Of a stretch of DNA of 64,000 nt, positions 1 to 11,489 are shown in pieces; the stretch's first letter is position 1, and each line of letters starts with the position of its first letter. The stretch is from positions 476,501 through 540,500 of the forward strand of contig JAVGVS010000005.1 in the NCBI GenBank assembly GCA_032718565.1. The letters are read 5' to 3'. This stretch comes from Distichodus sexfasciatus. Lineage: Eukaryota; Chordata; Actinopteri; Characiformes; Distichodontidae. A program made the position numbers and the translations under genes. The notes beneath the pieces are model-generated. The model was given only the letters and a program-made list of their open reading frames with translations, was not told the origin of the DNA and did no database searches.

Positions 1-1456
1 AGCAGCAAGACCTATTTTAATGAAAAACATTTTAGTCTCATCCAACTCTTGTATGGGCACAAAAGTCTCCTCTAGTGGGCAGCATACCTCGGGGAAATGT
101 ATTTGCATACTTGTTCCTATCTTATTATTTGCGTAGTCATCAAATTTTGCAAATGTTCATGTGCATAATTTCTCTTATGGCCCTAAACACTTTATTTTTG
201 AAAATACTTATTTGTCCTTATTGTCACCTTTAATCATCATACCAACAAAACATATTTTTGCATGACCTATACATCAACCAAACCAACAAATTTAACTGCA
301 TCTACCTGCTGAAATTTCTGCTATAGAACTTTAAACCATTATGTTTAGTGATTTTCATCATTTAATAAAGTGATCCTTTTAACCCCTTTAAATGTATCTT
401 CATATTACTTAATTTCAAGTGAAAACAATACATTATGAATATTCTTTAATAATCATAGACTGCCATTTTGGTTCATTCATTCATTCATTCATATATTCAT
501 ACTCACTACGATTTACACTTACATCACCATCACATATATCTGATGTGATAAAATAGATGTTTCAGGTCTGACAAGCAAAAAAATCATCCAAAGAGCTTCC
601 AGCATGTGTCTCAGTGCCCCTTTAGACTCTGTTTTCAAGTGCACCATCAGCTACGTCCACTCATGTTTTGTAGCAAGAAATGTTCAGTGCATTAATGGGC
701 TTGTTTCCTGACACGAGAAGTTCTACAAAAGTTCTAAATACGTTACTCTCCAAAGGTAAATAATGAGGCAATGTGTGCATTTTAATCAGAGGTCAGCACT
801 GTCGACAGCAACAGAGTGAAGCGAGCTGGCACGTTACCCGCTACACGCCACCCTCCTGGTAAAGTTTTGCATGAGGCTTTGCAGTGCTCTGTTTCAGCAT
901 GTGTCCTGGGCCGCTCTCATTCCCTGCATTAAGCGGACACCATGCTGCTGGCCTGTCTGCTCTACTCTGATCTGATCCGCTCCGCTCCGCTCCGTCTTGT
1001 TAGTCATGCCTCTGAGAGCGGCCACACGCGTGCCTGCACACACACACATGCACACTCACGCTGGGGTCCAGGGCAATTAGCAGAGTCAGACCTCCATCAG
1101 AGGCCGTGCCCAGAGCAGCCGGCCATGTGGAGCGGAGGGGGAAAGGCCGGGGGAACGTTAGCCGAGAGTTAGCCAAATGTTGACACAACGTTGGCAAATA
1201 GGACGCCTGACAGCCGGGGGATGGTGACAGGCTGTGAGGAGGAGGAGGAGGAGGAAGAGGAAGAGAGGAAGAGGAGAACGGATGGAGGGCGGGAGGGATG
1301 CAGACACACCCTGGGGCCGAAGGGGAACGAATGGGAGCCGCACAGGCACACAGACAGATGGCCTTTAATTGGACGGAAATCCCAATCTATTGGCCCCAGA
1401 AATGCCACTTGAAACTGAGAGGGAAAAACAGAAAGCAGGCAACAGGGCCACCAGCA
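1..1456. other. Non-coding interval, AT-rich then GC-richer
   Basis: The first ~700 bases are AT-rich single-copy DNA with a short (CATT)n run near 473-500 and an exact POU octamer, ATTTGCAT, at 101-108. From about 780 to 1450 composition becomes GC-richer, with a purine (GGA)n-like run near 1236-1270 and a CT/CA-rich patch at 1030-1060. Several short open frames overlap here on both strands; none shows a domain, a low-complexity-free core or exon boundaries, so I call no gene. The block at 1340-1430 looks single-copy and could be regulatory, but this is untested. Confidence 0.5.
1236..1278. repeat. (GGA)n-like purine microsatellite
   Basis: The plus strand is an imperfect GGA/GGAAGA run. 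It makes the short overlapping frames on both strands encode poly-Glu and poly-Ser, which argues against those frames being genes. Confidence 0.75.
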
Positions 1457-1719
1457 AACACACACACACAGTTGCTATCTTTGTGATTCCCCTAATGACA
1501 AGATACACCTAACCCTAATCCTAACCTTAACCACAGACAGATTTTTTAGTTTTTAACATAAAATCTGAAACCTTTTCCTATGATTTTTCATAAGGACAGT
1601 TTCTCAAATGTCTTCACAAAGCAACAAACATGTAACAAATATTAAGTCTTCTTATCTTTTAGGGGATATTCAGGTCCTCAAAAATATATAAAAATCTGCT
1701 CACACCAACACACACACAA
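1457..1719 (-). repeat. (GT)n-flanked dispersed repeat, family A, copy 1
   Basis: Reading the minus strand, a GT run is followed by a stretch with AAAACTAAAAAATCTG, then a G-rich GGTTAAGGTTAGGATTAGGG segment, then CTTGTCATTAGGGGAATCAC and a second GT run. The same ordered modules occur on the plus strand near 2953, 6094 and 15400. Such (GT)n-bounded repeats are common in fish DNA; I do not know a formal class for it. The TTAGGG-like motif belongs to the repeat and is not a telomere tract. Confidence 0.6.
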
Positions 1720-2226
1720 AACTTTTAGGTAGTTTTGATGCTGCAGATGCAGATGCATGTTAAAAATGGCATCAGTCAAAATAGAAAAATGATCAATCTC
1801 TGGGAGCTCCTTTATCTATTCCCTCCAAAAGCAGGATGTGGCGGCCTGGTTAGAACCAAGCTCTCAGTCCCTACCTGACAGAGAGACAGTGGGCAGAAGG
1901 CAGAAGTGATGGTCTTATGAAGTGCCCAAATGGAGAGAAAAGATGGCAGGAAGTGAGTGTGACACCAACAGTAACTTGATTCCTCTCCGAGCCCTGGCCA
2001 TGTGAGGTCTGTTAGAGCCAGTTTTGATCTATAAAAACAGACTTTCTCATTCAAGACTGTCACTGTCAGCAACACTACTTTTTCCTATACTGGGGAAAGG
2101 AACAAAGAAAAGCACAAATTCTGGTATTATCTGGCAGTCCAAACAGTTTTATTGCCCACTGGCTCATTCCTGGACATGGTAATTCATCAGCAAGCTTGTT
2201 TTAACTCAGCTTGTTAAGGGTGAAGT
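1720..2226. other. Non-coding interval, nothing recognised
   Basis: Single-copy looking DNA without a supported gene or repeat. An 87-codon open frame on the minus strand (1812-2075) has no recognisable domain. Confidence 0.45.
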
Positions 2227-2731
2227 TTAATCCTTTTGTTATGTTTGTTTCTCAGGAACACCAATGATATTCCTAGGTCAATTTGACCTGAGACATGTTT
2301 AATTATCCAAAAGTGTCAGAAACCAAAAAATCCCAATAAACACTCTTTATATCTCATATATTTACTCCATTACTAACCATTTCAATCAATATTTGGTGTA
2401 ATGGTGTTATTTACCTCTCACAGATCATGGTTTAATGAGGATAATTCACTCATTCTTCATGCATTTTAAAACTTTTTAAATGTACAATGGAAAGACCTAC
2501 ATATAAAACACAAATGTCTTACATGGCATTGATTCATTTAAATTCAAATTGAGCTGAACAGCATCTATGTAATAGAAACATGCACATATGTGAAATGAAC
2601 CATTTTTTATTTTATATGTTGATTCCCTTATTAAGCCAAGCACAAGAAGTTTCATATTGAAACAACACTTCGACCTTTTTTTTTTTCTTCTTACATGGGT
2701 CAATTGACCCGCAACATGACAGGAGGGTTAA
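2227..2731. mobile_element. piggyBac-type MITE flanked by TTAA
   Basis: TTAA occurs at 2227-2230 and 2728-2731. The left end (TTAATCCTTTTGTTATGTT) matches the reverse complement of the right end (TTAACCCTCCTGTCATGTT) in 15 of 19 bases. Just inside each end lies a GGTCAA/TTGACC palindrome (2276-2289 and 2699-2710). TTAA target duplication and CCY termini are the established signature of piggyBac elements, and this GGGTCAA-type terminus is widespread in fish. The ~500-bp interior is AT-rich and encodes no transposase, so the copy is non-autonomous. Confidence 0.8.
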
Positions 2732-2952
2732 AGAAACCCAGTTTGTTTGCATGTAGTGCAGATGCAGTGAAGCAGTGTGTGCGGAGTATCAGCCAGGAAA
2801 TGATGAGAGTGAGTGCATTTTTGGATGTTTTTTTATGTGGGTGCAAATACCTAAAACAAGAAAAACAGGGGGTTGGGGTTTGTCCGATTCTTGTGGCTTT
2901 AAGAGGGCCATTTCATATAACATGAATAATAAAACTGCCTTTCTAAAAGCTA

Positions 2953-3092
2953 AAGACTAAAAGAGGTACAGATTTACTTTTGGTTACTGAGGTTACGGTT
3001 AGGGGTAGCTGTAGTATTATTTATATCTAGCCATTAGGGGAAACAATGAAAGGACCTCACAAAGATACAAAGACATAATTGTGTGTGTGATG
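2953..3092 (+). repeat. Family A dispersed repeat, copy 2 (3' module)
   Basis: It contains the module order GGTTACTGAGGTTACGGTTA, GTAGCTGTAGTATTATTTAT, CTAGCCATTAGGGG, CCTCACAAAG and a GTGTGTGTG end, matching the copies near 6130 and 15418. The 5' part of the repeat is missing. Confidence 0.65.
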
Positions 3093-3718
3093 GGCATAAC
3101 ATCATCCTAAGTGTGCCCTAATGTGTCATGTCAGAGGTCCCACAGCTGCCACTTCCAATAACTCTCATAAAAATGCTTTAACTTATTTATCAGAGTGTTT
3201 TTGGAAAGCAATTTTCTATCTAACGTTTTTAGACATCGCTATTAGAATTGATTTTGAGCTATTTTTACAGCATAAATGGAACCTGCAGTTTCAGTCCACT
3301 GTAACTACACACATGGGTGTAAATTACGTAATTCCCAGAGCAGGGTCCACCCCGCCAAAGCTTCTGGACCCTCTAAATGAATGAATGAAGACCTCAACCT
3401 CCATAATAAGTTATGGCCTTAACTGCACCACAAAATTGTATTAATAAGGTATGTACCATTTTAATTAGTGGTATAGTACCAGGTTACAACTTTTTCACCA
3501 CAGTATTAATTAAAGGTGTGCTTATAAAGGAGAATGTTAAAATCATTTTAAATATAAATATGAAACATCATATTTATTATACAGTGCAGTCTACATGATG
3601 CACTGTATATATACTTTATATGTGTGACAATTAGATTAGATTTATTTGGATCTTGCTACTCAAAACTGCACTTTTGTCTTTTACAATACAATAATAAACT
3701 TTTTTTCATTTCAGCTGT
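3093..3718. other. Non-coding interval, nothing recognised
   Basis: AT-rich sequence with short open frames only. No gene or clear repeat was seen. Confidence 0.4.
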
Positions 3719-4110
3719 AAACTTGAGCATCACACGCTGACGTTTGAAGCCTCAACGGCGAATCGAGCTGTAATGGCAGGGGTGAGAGGCACACGGCTAA
3801 GCGATTTGCATCTCCACATAATTAGTTAGGGGAACGTAAGACGGCTCTCTCCTTCCCCATCCTACTCCATCATGGTGCTACACTCTTCTAATGGACCAGC
3901 GTTCTGTATCGCTGCTTTTAGCATAGGAGCGATGGAGTGGGGGGGGGAGGAAAGCAGAGCCTGGAGTCATGTGACCCCGTGCCTCGGAAATGCGTGCAGT
4001 TCAGCGTAGTGCCGTCCTCAGCGGGCAGATTTGTCCTAATAAAACGTCAGGCCCCGAGCGGAATGAACTGTAATGACTTTCTGAGTTCACTAATGGCCAA
4101 TAAATCTTAG
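3719..4110. promoter_or_regulatory. Candidate enhancer-like single-copy block
   Basis: This block is non-repetitive, GC-richer than its flanks and free of long open frames. It holds an exact octamer (ATTTGCAT, 3804-3811) eight bases before a TAATTAG homeodomain core (3819-3825), and further AATTA/TAAT motifs near 4070-4110. Octamer plus TAAT motifs are typical of POU/homeodomain-bound developmental enhancers. Function is inferred from motifs only. Confidence 0.3.
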
Positions 4111-4160
4111 ATTAGAGGGGCCCCGCACAAACGGCAGCAAGGATAAGCCGTGCATGCGCT

Positions 4161-4180
4161 CACACACACACACACACACA
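4161..4180. repeat. (CA)10 microsatellite
   Basis: A perfect run of ten CA units. Confidence 0.95.
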
Positions 4181-4710
4181 GAGGCATGTGGCGTTGGATG
4201 GATTCTGATGGGTTTATTGTCAAAGTTTTTTATTGTTTTCAGCTCTGCTGGCACAGCGAGGCCCGAAGTTTCCCGGAAGTCGGCGGGTCCGCCGCGTTAT
4301 TAATTCCCGCGAATAATTTGGAGCTGCTGGTCGTTTGCAGATCTGAAAGGCCCGTCACACTGAGCGGCTTTCACTTCCCGACATTGCTGCATCGCCTGGA
4401 CACATGACCCTATAATGGCTGTTCTTTCTCTCTCCGGGCCCAGAAGCTAGCAGGAGGAGGGAAAAAAAGCATGCTGGACATTTATTAGCTTAAGAAAACA
4501 GAGTGCACTGGGTGAGCGTGATTTGGTGGGTGATGAGGCATGTGAAGCTAAAGCAGCCGATGAGACATGAGAGGTTTTTGTGGCCTTTTGTACTTTGAGT
4601 ATGAGTCATGCATCGTACAATATGTGGGTGAGTGTAATATATATACTCGAACACAACCAAAAACACATAAATACATATATACAACACATATTACTCAGCC
4701 ATATATACAT

Positions 4711-4717
<7 letters not shown>
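4181..4717. other. Non-coding interval, nothing recognised
   Basis: GC-moderate at 4230-4440, then increasingly AT-rich towards the (TA)n tract, with an ATAC-rich imperfect repeat from about 4620. No gene supported. Confidence 0.4.

Positions 4718-4772
<55 letters not shown>
4718..4772. repeat. (TA)n microsatellite, ~27 units
   Basis: A perfect TA run of about 55 bp lies inside a longer degenerate ATAC/ATAT region (about 4620-4805). Apparent open frames through it encode alternating Tyr-Ile and are artefacts of the repeat. Long TA tracts can extrude cruciforms and are prone to length change. Confidence 0.95.
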
Positions 4773-4775
<3 letters not shown>

Positions 4776-6093
4776 TGAGATATACATATACATACATATA
4801 GGAGAAAGATAGATAGATAAATATAGTGAATAAGTGGATGAATGAAAAAGATAAATCTGATGAATTGCCCAACAGTTGACATGTTAATGCTCCCAAGATA
4901 GGACCTCTCTCCCAAAACCTTCCACATTGCATTGCCTTCTTTTTTCGAAGCCTTAATGGCTTCACTTATCATTTGGGGAAAGGGAGAGAGGTTGTGGGGA
5001 ACAAATTGCAGCCCGGACTGGAGGGGAAATGGTGGTAGAGGACGCGTATCAATCACGCGATCTGCGTTCACGCAGCAGGCTGCTCCCACTTCCCACGAGG
5101 AACAAAGAAATGAGCTACTGATCGCCTCCAACTTGACATTACCAAATGGGGTGTGCTTGGAGAAAGCATTACGATTGTATTAAGCTGAAATATTAATATG
5201 GATGTTTCCTTTCGACTTGCTTAACTTGATTGCTCGCCGCTCCAAATCTGGAACGTTCGGAAAACACAAAATGTGATTTGCCGACGAAATCAATCACCAA
5301 GATCAATTTGCTTGCAATGTGTAAAAAAAAAACAGATGTCCCTTCTGACCTTGAACTAGCGAGGGAGGGGAAAATGTTTTAAATGAAAGAACAGCATGCA
5401 TTCTGTCAAAGAGCAACAAAGACAACATCAGAAACTATGAAAACAAAGCCTGTCGCTCTTCCAAACCAAACCTTGACTTTAAACTATGAAGAAGATGCCA
5501 CATCTCCCTTCGCTTTGTTCCCGCAAGTGCAATCACTCTCACTTTTAAAATGTTGCCATACACTTCTGGCTCTGCGGCATCCAAAAGTGGACATTGGAGA
5601 CAGAAAGGCCTCTGATTAATGTCCAGTGCAGCCAGTCCACTTGAGAACATTCTACATCACAATATGTCCTCATCGCCCACCATTGCCAACTGGCATCACC
5701 AACTGCAGACTGGGCCTGGGCATGAGGAGGTGGTGGCACACCCCTCAGCCACTGCTAAACAGGGCCTGGCACAAGGACTCGGTCAGAAGGGAGAGGGTTT
5801 AAACACTCATTCAACGACTTACCGAGCATGGGGGAGAAAACTGAAGCACAGACCAGTTTTTAAAAGTGGGAAAGTGATATGTTTCATAGTGAAGGAGCAA
5901 AGATACGCATCATCTTGAACAATCAGAGCGTGCTAGAGACTGAGATTAAGAACAAAATATTTGTCTTGATGTGTTCCTTTTTTCTTTTAAAGTTGCATCA
6001 AAAAAATCCAACTAAACGAGAGAAAGTAGGAAAAATCTCTGCAAGTACCATTTTGTATAATAAACATGAAATAAAGTAAAAAAAATACATATA
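4773..6093. other. Non-coding interval, nothing recognised
   Basis: Single-copy looking sequence of mixed composition. Short open frames at 4932-5183, 5383-5619 and 5619-5918 overlap frames on the opposite strand and carry no recognisable motif. No repeat family was identified. Confidence 0.4.
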
Positions 6094-6272
6094 TTTTCTA
6101 AAGTTAGGGAGAGGATTTTTTAGATTTTATGTGTAAAACTAAGATCTGCTTTTGGTTGCTGAGGTGAAGGTTAATGTTACAGTTAGGTGCAGCTGCAGTG
6201 TTATTTACGTCTAGTCATTATGGGAGTCAGTAGAAGAACCTCACAAAGCACGCAAGATGTGAGTGTGTGTGT
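6094..6272 (+). repeat. Family A dispersed repeat, copy 3
   Basis: Modules run AAAACTAAGATCTGCTTTTG, GGTTGCTGAGGTGAAGGTTA, TTAGGTGCAGCTGCAGTGTT, CTAGTCATTATGGGAGTCA, CCTCACAAAG, then GTGTGTGTG. The order and spacing match copies 2 and 4. Confidence 0.7.
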
Positions 6273-7017
6273 TGGATCGCCTTAATGAGAAACACCGTCC
6301 CTGAATGACTCATACACCAAAACCCATTGTTCCTTCCCAAATCAAACGAGTGTTGGATCAGATGCCGCTTGGGTGTGGAAGCTGTGGCAGCCTTCTGCTG
6401 CAGAATGTGTGTTCAGTTAGGCATCATAATGATCTCATGTGCATCTTGAACCTAATTGTGTGTAATTGCAACCTGTCTGTTACCTGCCCAGCGAGAGAGT
6501 GTTTATGCATGTAAATGACAAATAGTAAAAGGTGCAGTGCGTGGCCAACTGTTGGCAAGAAGTGCAGAAGAGTGTGTGTGTGTGTGTGTGTGAGTGTGTT
6601 CTCATAAAATCTCTGTGCTTATCACTGATCCGGCGCGCGTGCTTCCTTTTAGATTTCGTTATGAGCTCCCCACGTTTTCACAAACTGCCACACATAAATG
6701 AACAACATGCCACATTCAAAACAATATCTCGCGCAGCCCCATAAAAAGCAACGTCAGAGGCGGAATTCACACTTTAATTCGGCGGAACGGGTAAGCGGCT
6801 GAGCTGCGCGCTACGACTAAATCATTTCATGTGTGGTAACTGCCTCTTTTTCCTGAAGCCATTCGACGGTGTGACACGGGGCTGCCAATGTCTCGCCTGT
6901 CATCATCTCAGCGCGGACATGTGACAGATACAATAAAAATCAAATGCCGCTTCCGTTTCCGTGGCTACACAATGCCCTGGTCGGCGGAAGGCCAAAAAGC
7001 CATCACAGCGGGTGTGT
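6273..7017. other. Non-coding interval with GC-rich single-copy block
   Basis: The part from about 6740 to 7010 is GC-richer, single-copy and has no recognisable coding content. A GT microsatellite lies at 6572-6599. It could be regulatory, but nothing in the sequence proves this. Confidence 0.35.
6572..6599. repeat. (GT)n microsatellite
   Basis: A GT run of about 14 units with one GA interruption near its end. Confidence 0.9.
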
Positions 7018-7222
7018 GGAGGAGAAAAGTAGATAGAGTGAGAGAGAAAGGGAGAGAGATAGAGAAATGAGAGACAGAGAATGAGAGAAGGGAGGAAAAA
7101 GAAACAGGCTTGGCAGACATAAACAGTATATAACTTATTCTGTACATAACAAGTGTAAGTTTGTGTGTGAGAGAGAGAGGAAGAGAGAGAGGGAGAGAGA
7201 ATGTGTGTGTGTGTGTGCATGC
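7018..7222. repeat. Compound (GA)n / (GT)n low-complexity tract
   Basis: Imperfect GA-rich sequence (7018-7095 and 7167-7200) is followed by a GT run (7201-7218). The overlapping minus-strand frames rich in Ser, Leu and Thr-His come from this composition. Confidence 0.85.
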
Positions 7223-7835
7223 ACGTGTACCCTGGTAATACTCACTAATGACCCATCGGTGAGCTGTCATTCTGGACCGGCGGGCAAACTGACAGAGGCC
7301 ACTCACTCCCCAAGGGGACAGCCTTGGGAAGTCATTGATCATTAATATTTCAGCCCTCTCTATCCCTCCCTCATTCTCCTTTTCCCATCTCTCTCTCCCA
7401 CGCTCACAGGCGCCGGGGCGGCCATCACGTCCCTCCTCCCTCCATCCCTCCATCCCTCTCCACACCTGTCATGCGCTCTCTAATTTAGCCTCTCTGGAGA
7501 GGCTGCTTGCGTTTGGACAGCGCTCCCCGGGGAAGCTTCCGCAGGCCGACCCGCAGGGTCTCCAATCACCCACACCACCTTCAACGCTGGCCAGGGAGGA
7601 GGGGGCACCTAAAAAACCCAAAAAACCTACGCTAGGCCGGGACGTGAATGAGGGCGGGACCCTGTGATGTGTCGCACTGTCCCTGCGTTCCAGTAGTGGG
7701 GCAAATATGAGAGGCGATCAAGAGATACTAATAAGATTACGTTCCCCCACTTCTTGTGGCATTGATCAAGCGGGCCGTGTTGGAAAAGAGATAATGAATG
7801 TAGACGTTTTTTTACGGGATGGCAGTCGTACTTTG
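7223..7835. promoter_or_regulatory. Candidate enhancer-like single-copy block
   Basis: GC-moderate, non-repetitive apart from a TCCC/CATCC run near 7430-7460. It includes GTCATTGATCATTAATATTT (7332-7351), an AT-rich palindromic TGATCATTAAT core of the kind bound by homeodomain factors, and further TAAT motifs. A 110-codon frame (7335-7667) is Pro/Ser-rich low-complexity and is not credible as a protein. Regulatory role is inference. Confidence 0.25.
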
Positions 7836-8590
7836 GGTACAGTTTAAGTAGTCAAAAAGCTCTGAACACAATGAACTGAAATGTAGAAATCTAAAAAAAA
7901 AATGTAGTAAGTGTGAAAACAATTCTGACTTATGAAACAAATATCATTATTTAAAGGGAGAGTGGAACCTGTCTGAGTGGCGTTAAAACGTTTAGTGCCG
8001 TTCACGCCTTGCATGTGACTGAGCACAATAATAGTTAAGGCATGATTTTTTGGGCTATTTTCTCCTTCCAATATTAGTACACGTATGAAACAAGATTATA
8101 ATTTACTTATTGCTTAATTATCTGTTTCTTGTTTCATTTGTCTTCTATTACCTGAGTGTAGTAAAAAAAGAAATCTTAACCAAAGGGGAAATTTTCCTCT
8201 TTTCTTTTTGTATTTTCCCTCCAGAAGAATCTTAAAAATGTTATTGTAATTTTCATTGTAATAATCATATTTTGTATTGACTTTTGAAATTGAAATTTAG
8301 TCCTGATGACTATTTAGGTCTCGTATGTTTGAATCACGTGCAAGGGTGGAAGAGCTGAACAGAGCATTACTGTGAGAACCTTTTTTATTCTTTTATTATT
8401 CAGCAGGTAAGTCTTCATTTTGTATCGTTTATGTTTATGCATATCGATCATTTCGAGAGGGAGAACCGAATAGAACTGCATGGTTGTGAAGACTTTTTGT
8501 GTTCAACAGCACTCAGGCAGCAGCAAGATTTTTAGTGAGGTACCAGAATTACTTAAACTGAGGGGATTTCATTAATACTCGTATATTTTA
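7836..8590. other. Non-coding interval, AT-rich, nothing recognised
   Basis: AT-rich with poly-A and poly-T runs and no supported gene or repeat. Confidence 0.4.
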
Positions 8591-8648
8591 AGTGAGTGAT
8601 TATTTGTCATTGTGAGCACAGCATAACACAGAACAGAGTGCACCACAA
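8591..8648 (-). mobile_element. SINE family A, 3' tail fragment
   Basis: GTGAGTGATTATTTGTCATT followed by GTGAGCACAGCATAACACAG is the reverse complement of the tail shared by the SINE A copies at 12718, 17621, 21311 and 57624. Only the tail is present. Confidence 0.65.
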
Positions 8649-9948
8649 TTAGTAGTGTCACTACTGTTAGTTACTTACGTTGTCTGTGAAGTTAACAATT
8701 TCAAACTTAACAAATTTCCTTTACACTGAAAATGAGTTATGTTATGAGTTGGGTACAAGCAGAACACAAGTTAAGGCCAGAAAGCATCAATGTCCACAGC
8801 GCAACTTCACATTACAATACACATTACAATTAAGAAAAGGGCTTTCATGTGCAACGGTATGAAAGAAAAATCTTAGCAGAAAAATGACTTGTAGTAATAG
8901 ATGAAAAAAGAGAGACAGGTTAATAAACAGACAACCTGGTTAATAATGAAGGTGTGTTGTTGTGACATTGTGTAATACTAGTAAGTAATTTCAGATTTTA
9001 GTCATAAGCAAAAGCTACATGTCGACTTAAAAAGAGCAATGAACGTCCCTGCTGTATTTCACAAACAGATGGCACCGGCACCAAAACATGTCAGATTTAT
9101 CCTTGGGAAATGACTCAAGGGCTCAAACAGTCATTTCAGTATAAAAAAGAGCATTTTTATAAGTGGTTCAAAAGAGTTTCAGGTAAAGCTGCTCAGCTGT
9201 CGGAGAGAAGAAGAGGCTTTTAGATGGCATTTATATGGGACATTTGCAAAATCACATCACTTTGAAGGTCATTTTAATTAGGCCGGGAGGTTAACCGGAC
9301 ACATGCGCATTTCAGAGCTCACCCGAACGGAAGAACTCAAGAGACCGATGAAGAAGACGTACAGGCCTTTATCCGCTCCCAGTTTAGCAGTAAACAAAGA
9401 CATTTTTTCCCCCATAGAAGTGGGTGAATGGTAAATTGCCAGAGGCTGTTAAAAAGCGACAGTAATCATTCTCAGTTTTCCAGGCGTCGCAGTCTAAACA
9501 ACATGTAGAAACTAAACGCCGCAAAAACTTAAAGTTTCGATTCCAACTCAATGCGGAGGAGTCGCAGCGTCGTTGCTTTCATCGTCTTCTCTCAACCTGG
9601 TGGCAGCCAGAAAAGTCCCTAAAGACGACCTTTTTTTCCCCCCTTTAGAAGCCGTTGTTAGGACAGTCCTCTCTGCTTTAGTCAGAGCTTCCTTTAAGCT
9701 TCGGCCTTTGAAAGTGTGCTTCAGACGGAAAAACCCAAACCACAGGAAGCTGATCAGAAGCCGGGTGCCAGGCGAGGGGGAAAGAGAGAAAGAAAGAGAG
9801 GCGCGTCCTTGAAACGGAAACGTCCGCTTGTTTCCCAATTAACTTTGAGCAAAATGCAATAAATATTGATGAGCGTGGGCGCAAAGATCAAGATTAAAGT
9901 TTACACTGATTATACTAAAAAAAAATAAATGCACCACACACATACGTT
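8649..9948. other. Non-coding interval with a GC-moderate block at 9170-9860
   Basis: The first ~500 bases are AT-rich and unremarkable. From about 9170 to 9860 the sequence is single-copy and GC-moderate; 9573-9812 is open on both strands with Lys/Arg/Glu-rich products caused by purine richness. No gene is supported; a regulatory role is possible but untested. Confidence 0.35.
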
Positions 9949-9990
9949 AAGGCTGGACAATTAATCCAACATTAATCGAAACTGACATTC
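9949..9990. repeat. Fragment of a GGCTGGRCAATTAATC-type dispersed repeat
   Basis: TAAGGCTGGACAATTAATCC followed by an ATTAATCGAAACTG segment resembles the end of a common fish repeat. It directly abuts the LINE tail that follows. Only about 40 bp is recognisable. Confidence 0.35.
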
Positions 9991-10522
9991 AGAGCCTTAT
10001 GTGCTCTCCCCAGTATCAGGGCCCGAGCCATCAGACTTTTTAACACAATGCCTGCCCTCCCACCGCCCATCACACACACCCAAACTGTGAACTCTACTTG
10101 CAGCTCTGCACTTTACACATCATTGTGTTAGGAAGCACGTGCTGCTACATGTACAAACTCATCCATGCTACAGTTGTGCTGTTTTAGAGGGGCTGTTAAT
10201 TATTATATGGATTGTCTGTATATTAAATTCATATTAAACTGCTGTGGATCTTATGCACACTTAATGCACAAAAGTCATTCCAGGATTATAATTATCATCT
10301 TTGCTCCACTTGAACACTGTTTTTTGCATATATTATAGAATACCTCACATTTTCTACCTAATTTGAACTCATTTTTAACTTTTGACCTAATTTTATAGTT
10401 TATCTATATACTGTATGTATATTCTATGTGCTTTTTTTGTATTCTGTAGAAACTAGAGCCACGTTGTCTCGTCAGCATACTTGTATTTAGCTGAGGTGAC
10501 AATAAAGTTTACTTTGCCTTTT
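9991..10522 (+). mobile_element. 5'-truncated LINE 3' end (Rex1/CR1-like), copy 1
   Basis: The start (CCCCAGTATCAGGGCCCGAG, ATCAGACTTTTTAACACAAT) resembles the end of a reverse-transcriptase LINE reading frame, where fish Rex1-type elements have a similar segment. It is followed by a T/A-rich 3' UTR containing GCACTTTACACATC and a terminal block AACTAGAGCCACGTTGTCTC ... GAGGTGACAATAAAGTTTAC. The terminal block is shared with the tail at 41720-41826, so both are one family. No open frame survives. Confidence 0.6.
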
Positions 10523-11489
10523 TTAAATTTGATATAAATCATACTTAAGATCATCCTAACTTGTTTTGTCTCATGAATCTGCCACATCCAGCCGGCGACT
10601 ACTTCTGTGTGATTTCTGCAATTATTTTAAAATCACAAAGATAAGACATACAGTCGTTTATTTAGGGATACACAATAATATCAGAATCATATTGGAATTG
10701 ATATTTTCAGTTGCTATTTTATGGCACATTTATTGTGCATTATTGTGACAGGAATGTCCAAAGTCTGTGACTCATGACTCATAATTGTGATTTTATATGT
10801 CTTACAATGTATTACCTTATTTTGTGCCAAAATTCTGAAGACACAGTGGTACGTTTGCGAGCATAATCTCTTGTCTCGCGCTCAAAACTAAATTGCGTGT
10901 TTCCCTTAGCAAATGTAAGCCGTGTACTGCCACACTTAATAGTATGGTAGGTAAGGCACACTTATCGTACTTTTCTATGTGTTAGTATGCATCTCAGGAA
11001 ATAGCTGGGGTTGGAGTTTAATGGCTCTCTACGTGCTAGGTAGTGCACATGAAGTGATGCTCATACCCTTGGTACACCACATAGGACAGAAAAAGTAACT
11101 TTTTCTTAAAATGTTGTGCAATACGGTCAAAATGCTCCTCTCTCGCTCGACTCACTTGACTTGGCACTGTATTAGAACTGTAAAAGCTATGGCGCTATTT
11201 TTGTGCAAAACTTCTGAGCGTGCAGTGAAACTTTGGCAAGCAAAATATCTAGTCATTAAATGCTCAGCTCTGCCTTCCTCACATCAGTGTCGACAACGGC
11301 GGATATAAGCATGAAAAACATCGGATATTGGCATCGGTTACAGTTCAAACCTTGTCACTGAACTATAAGGTAAAATTACATTAATCATAATCAAGGTTAT
11401 ATTTTCAATTAATCATGGTTATGATTTGAGGTGATATTTGAGTCCTACTGTAGGTACACACACAAAAACAGTTAAACACACTTTATGAA
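10523..11489. other. Non-coding interval with a repeat fragment
   Basis: AT-rich. A patch near 11300-11340 (GGATATTGGCATCGGTTACA) resembles the ATCGG-type repeat also seen near 51545-51620. No gene is supported; the 65-codon frame at 11111-11308 has no recognisable feature. Confidence 0.35.

Noticed and set aside
1508..1532. Interstitial telomere repeat (CTAACCCTAATCC)
   Set aside because: The motif is a conserved part of the family A dispersed repeat, seen again at 2990, 6165 and 15425 without a TTAGGG array.
4567..5131. Overlapping frames of 81-146 codons on both strands
   Set aside because: They run through the (TA)n tract and encode Tyr-Ile repeats.
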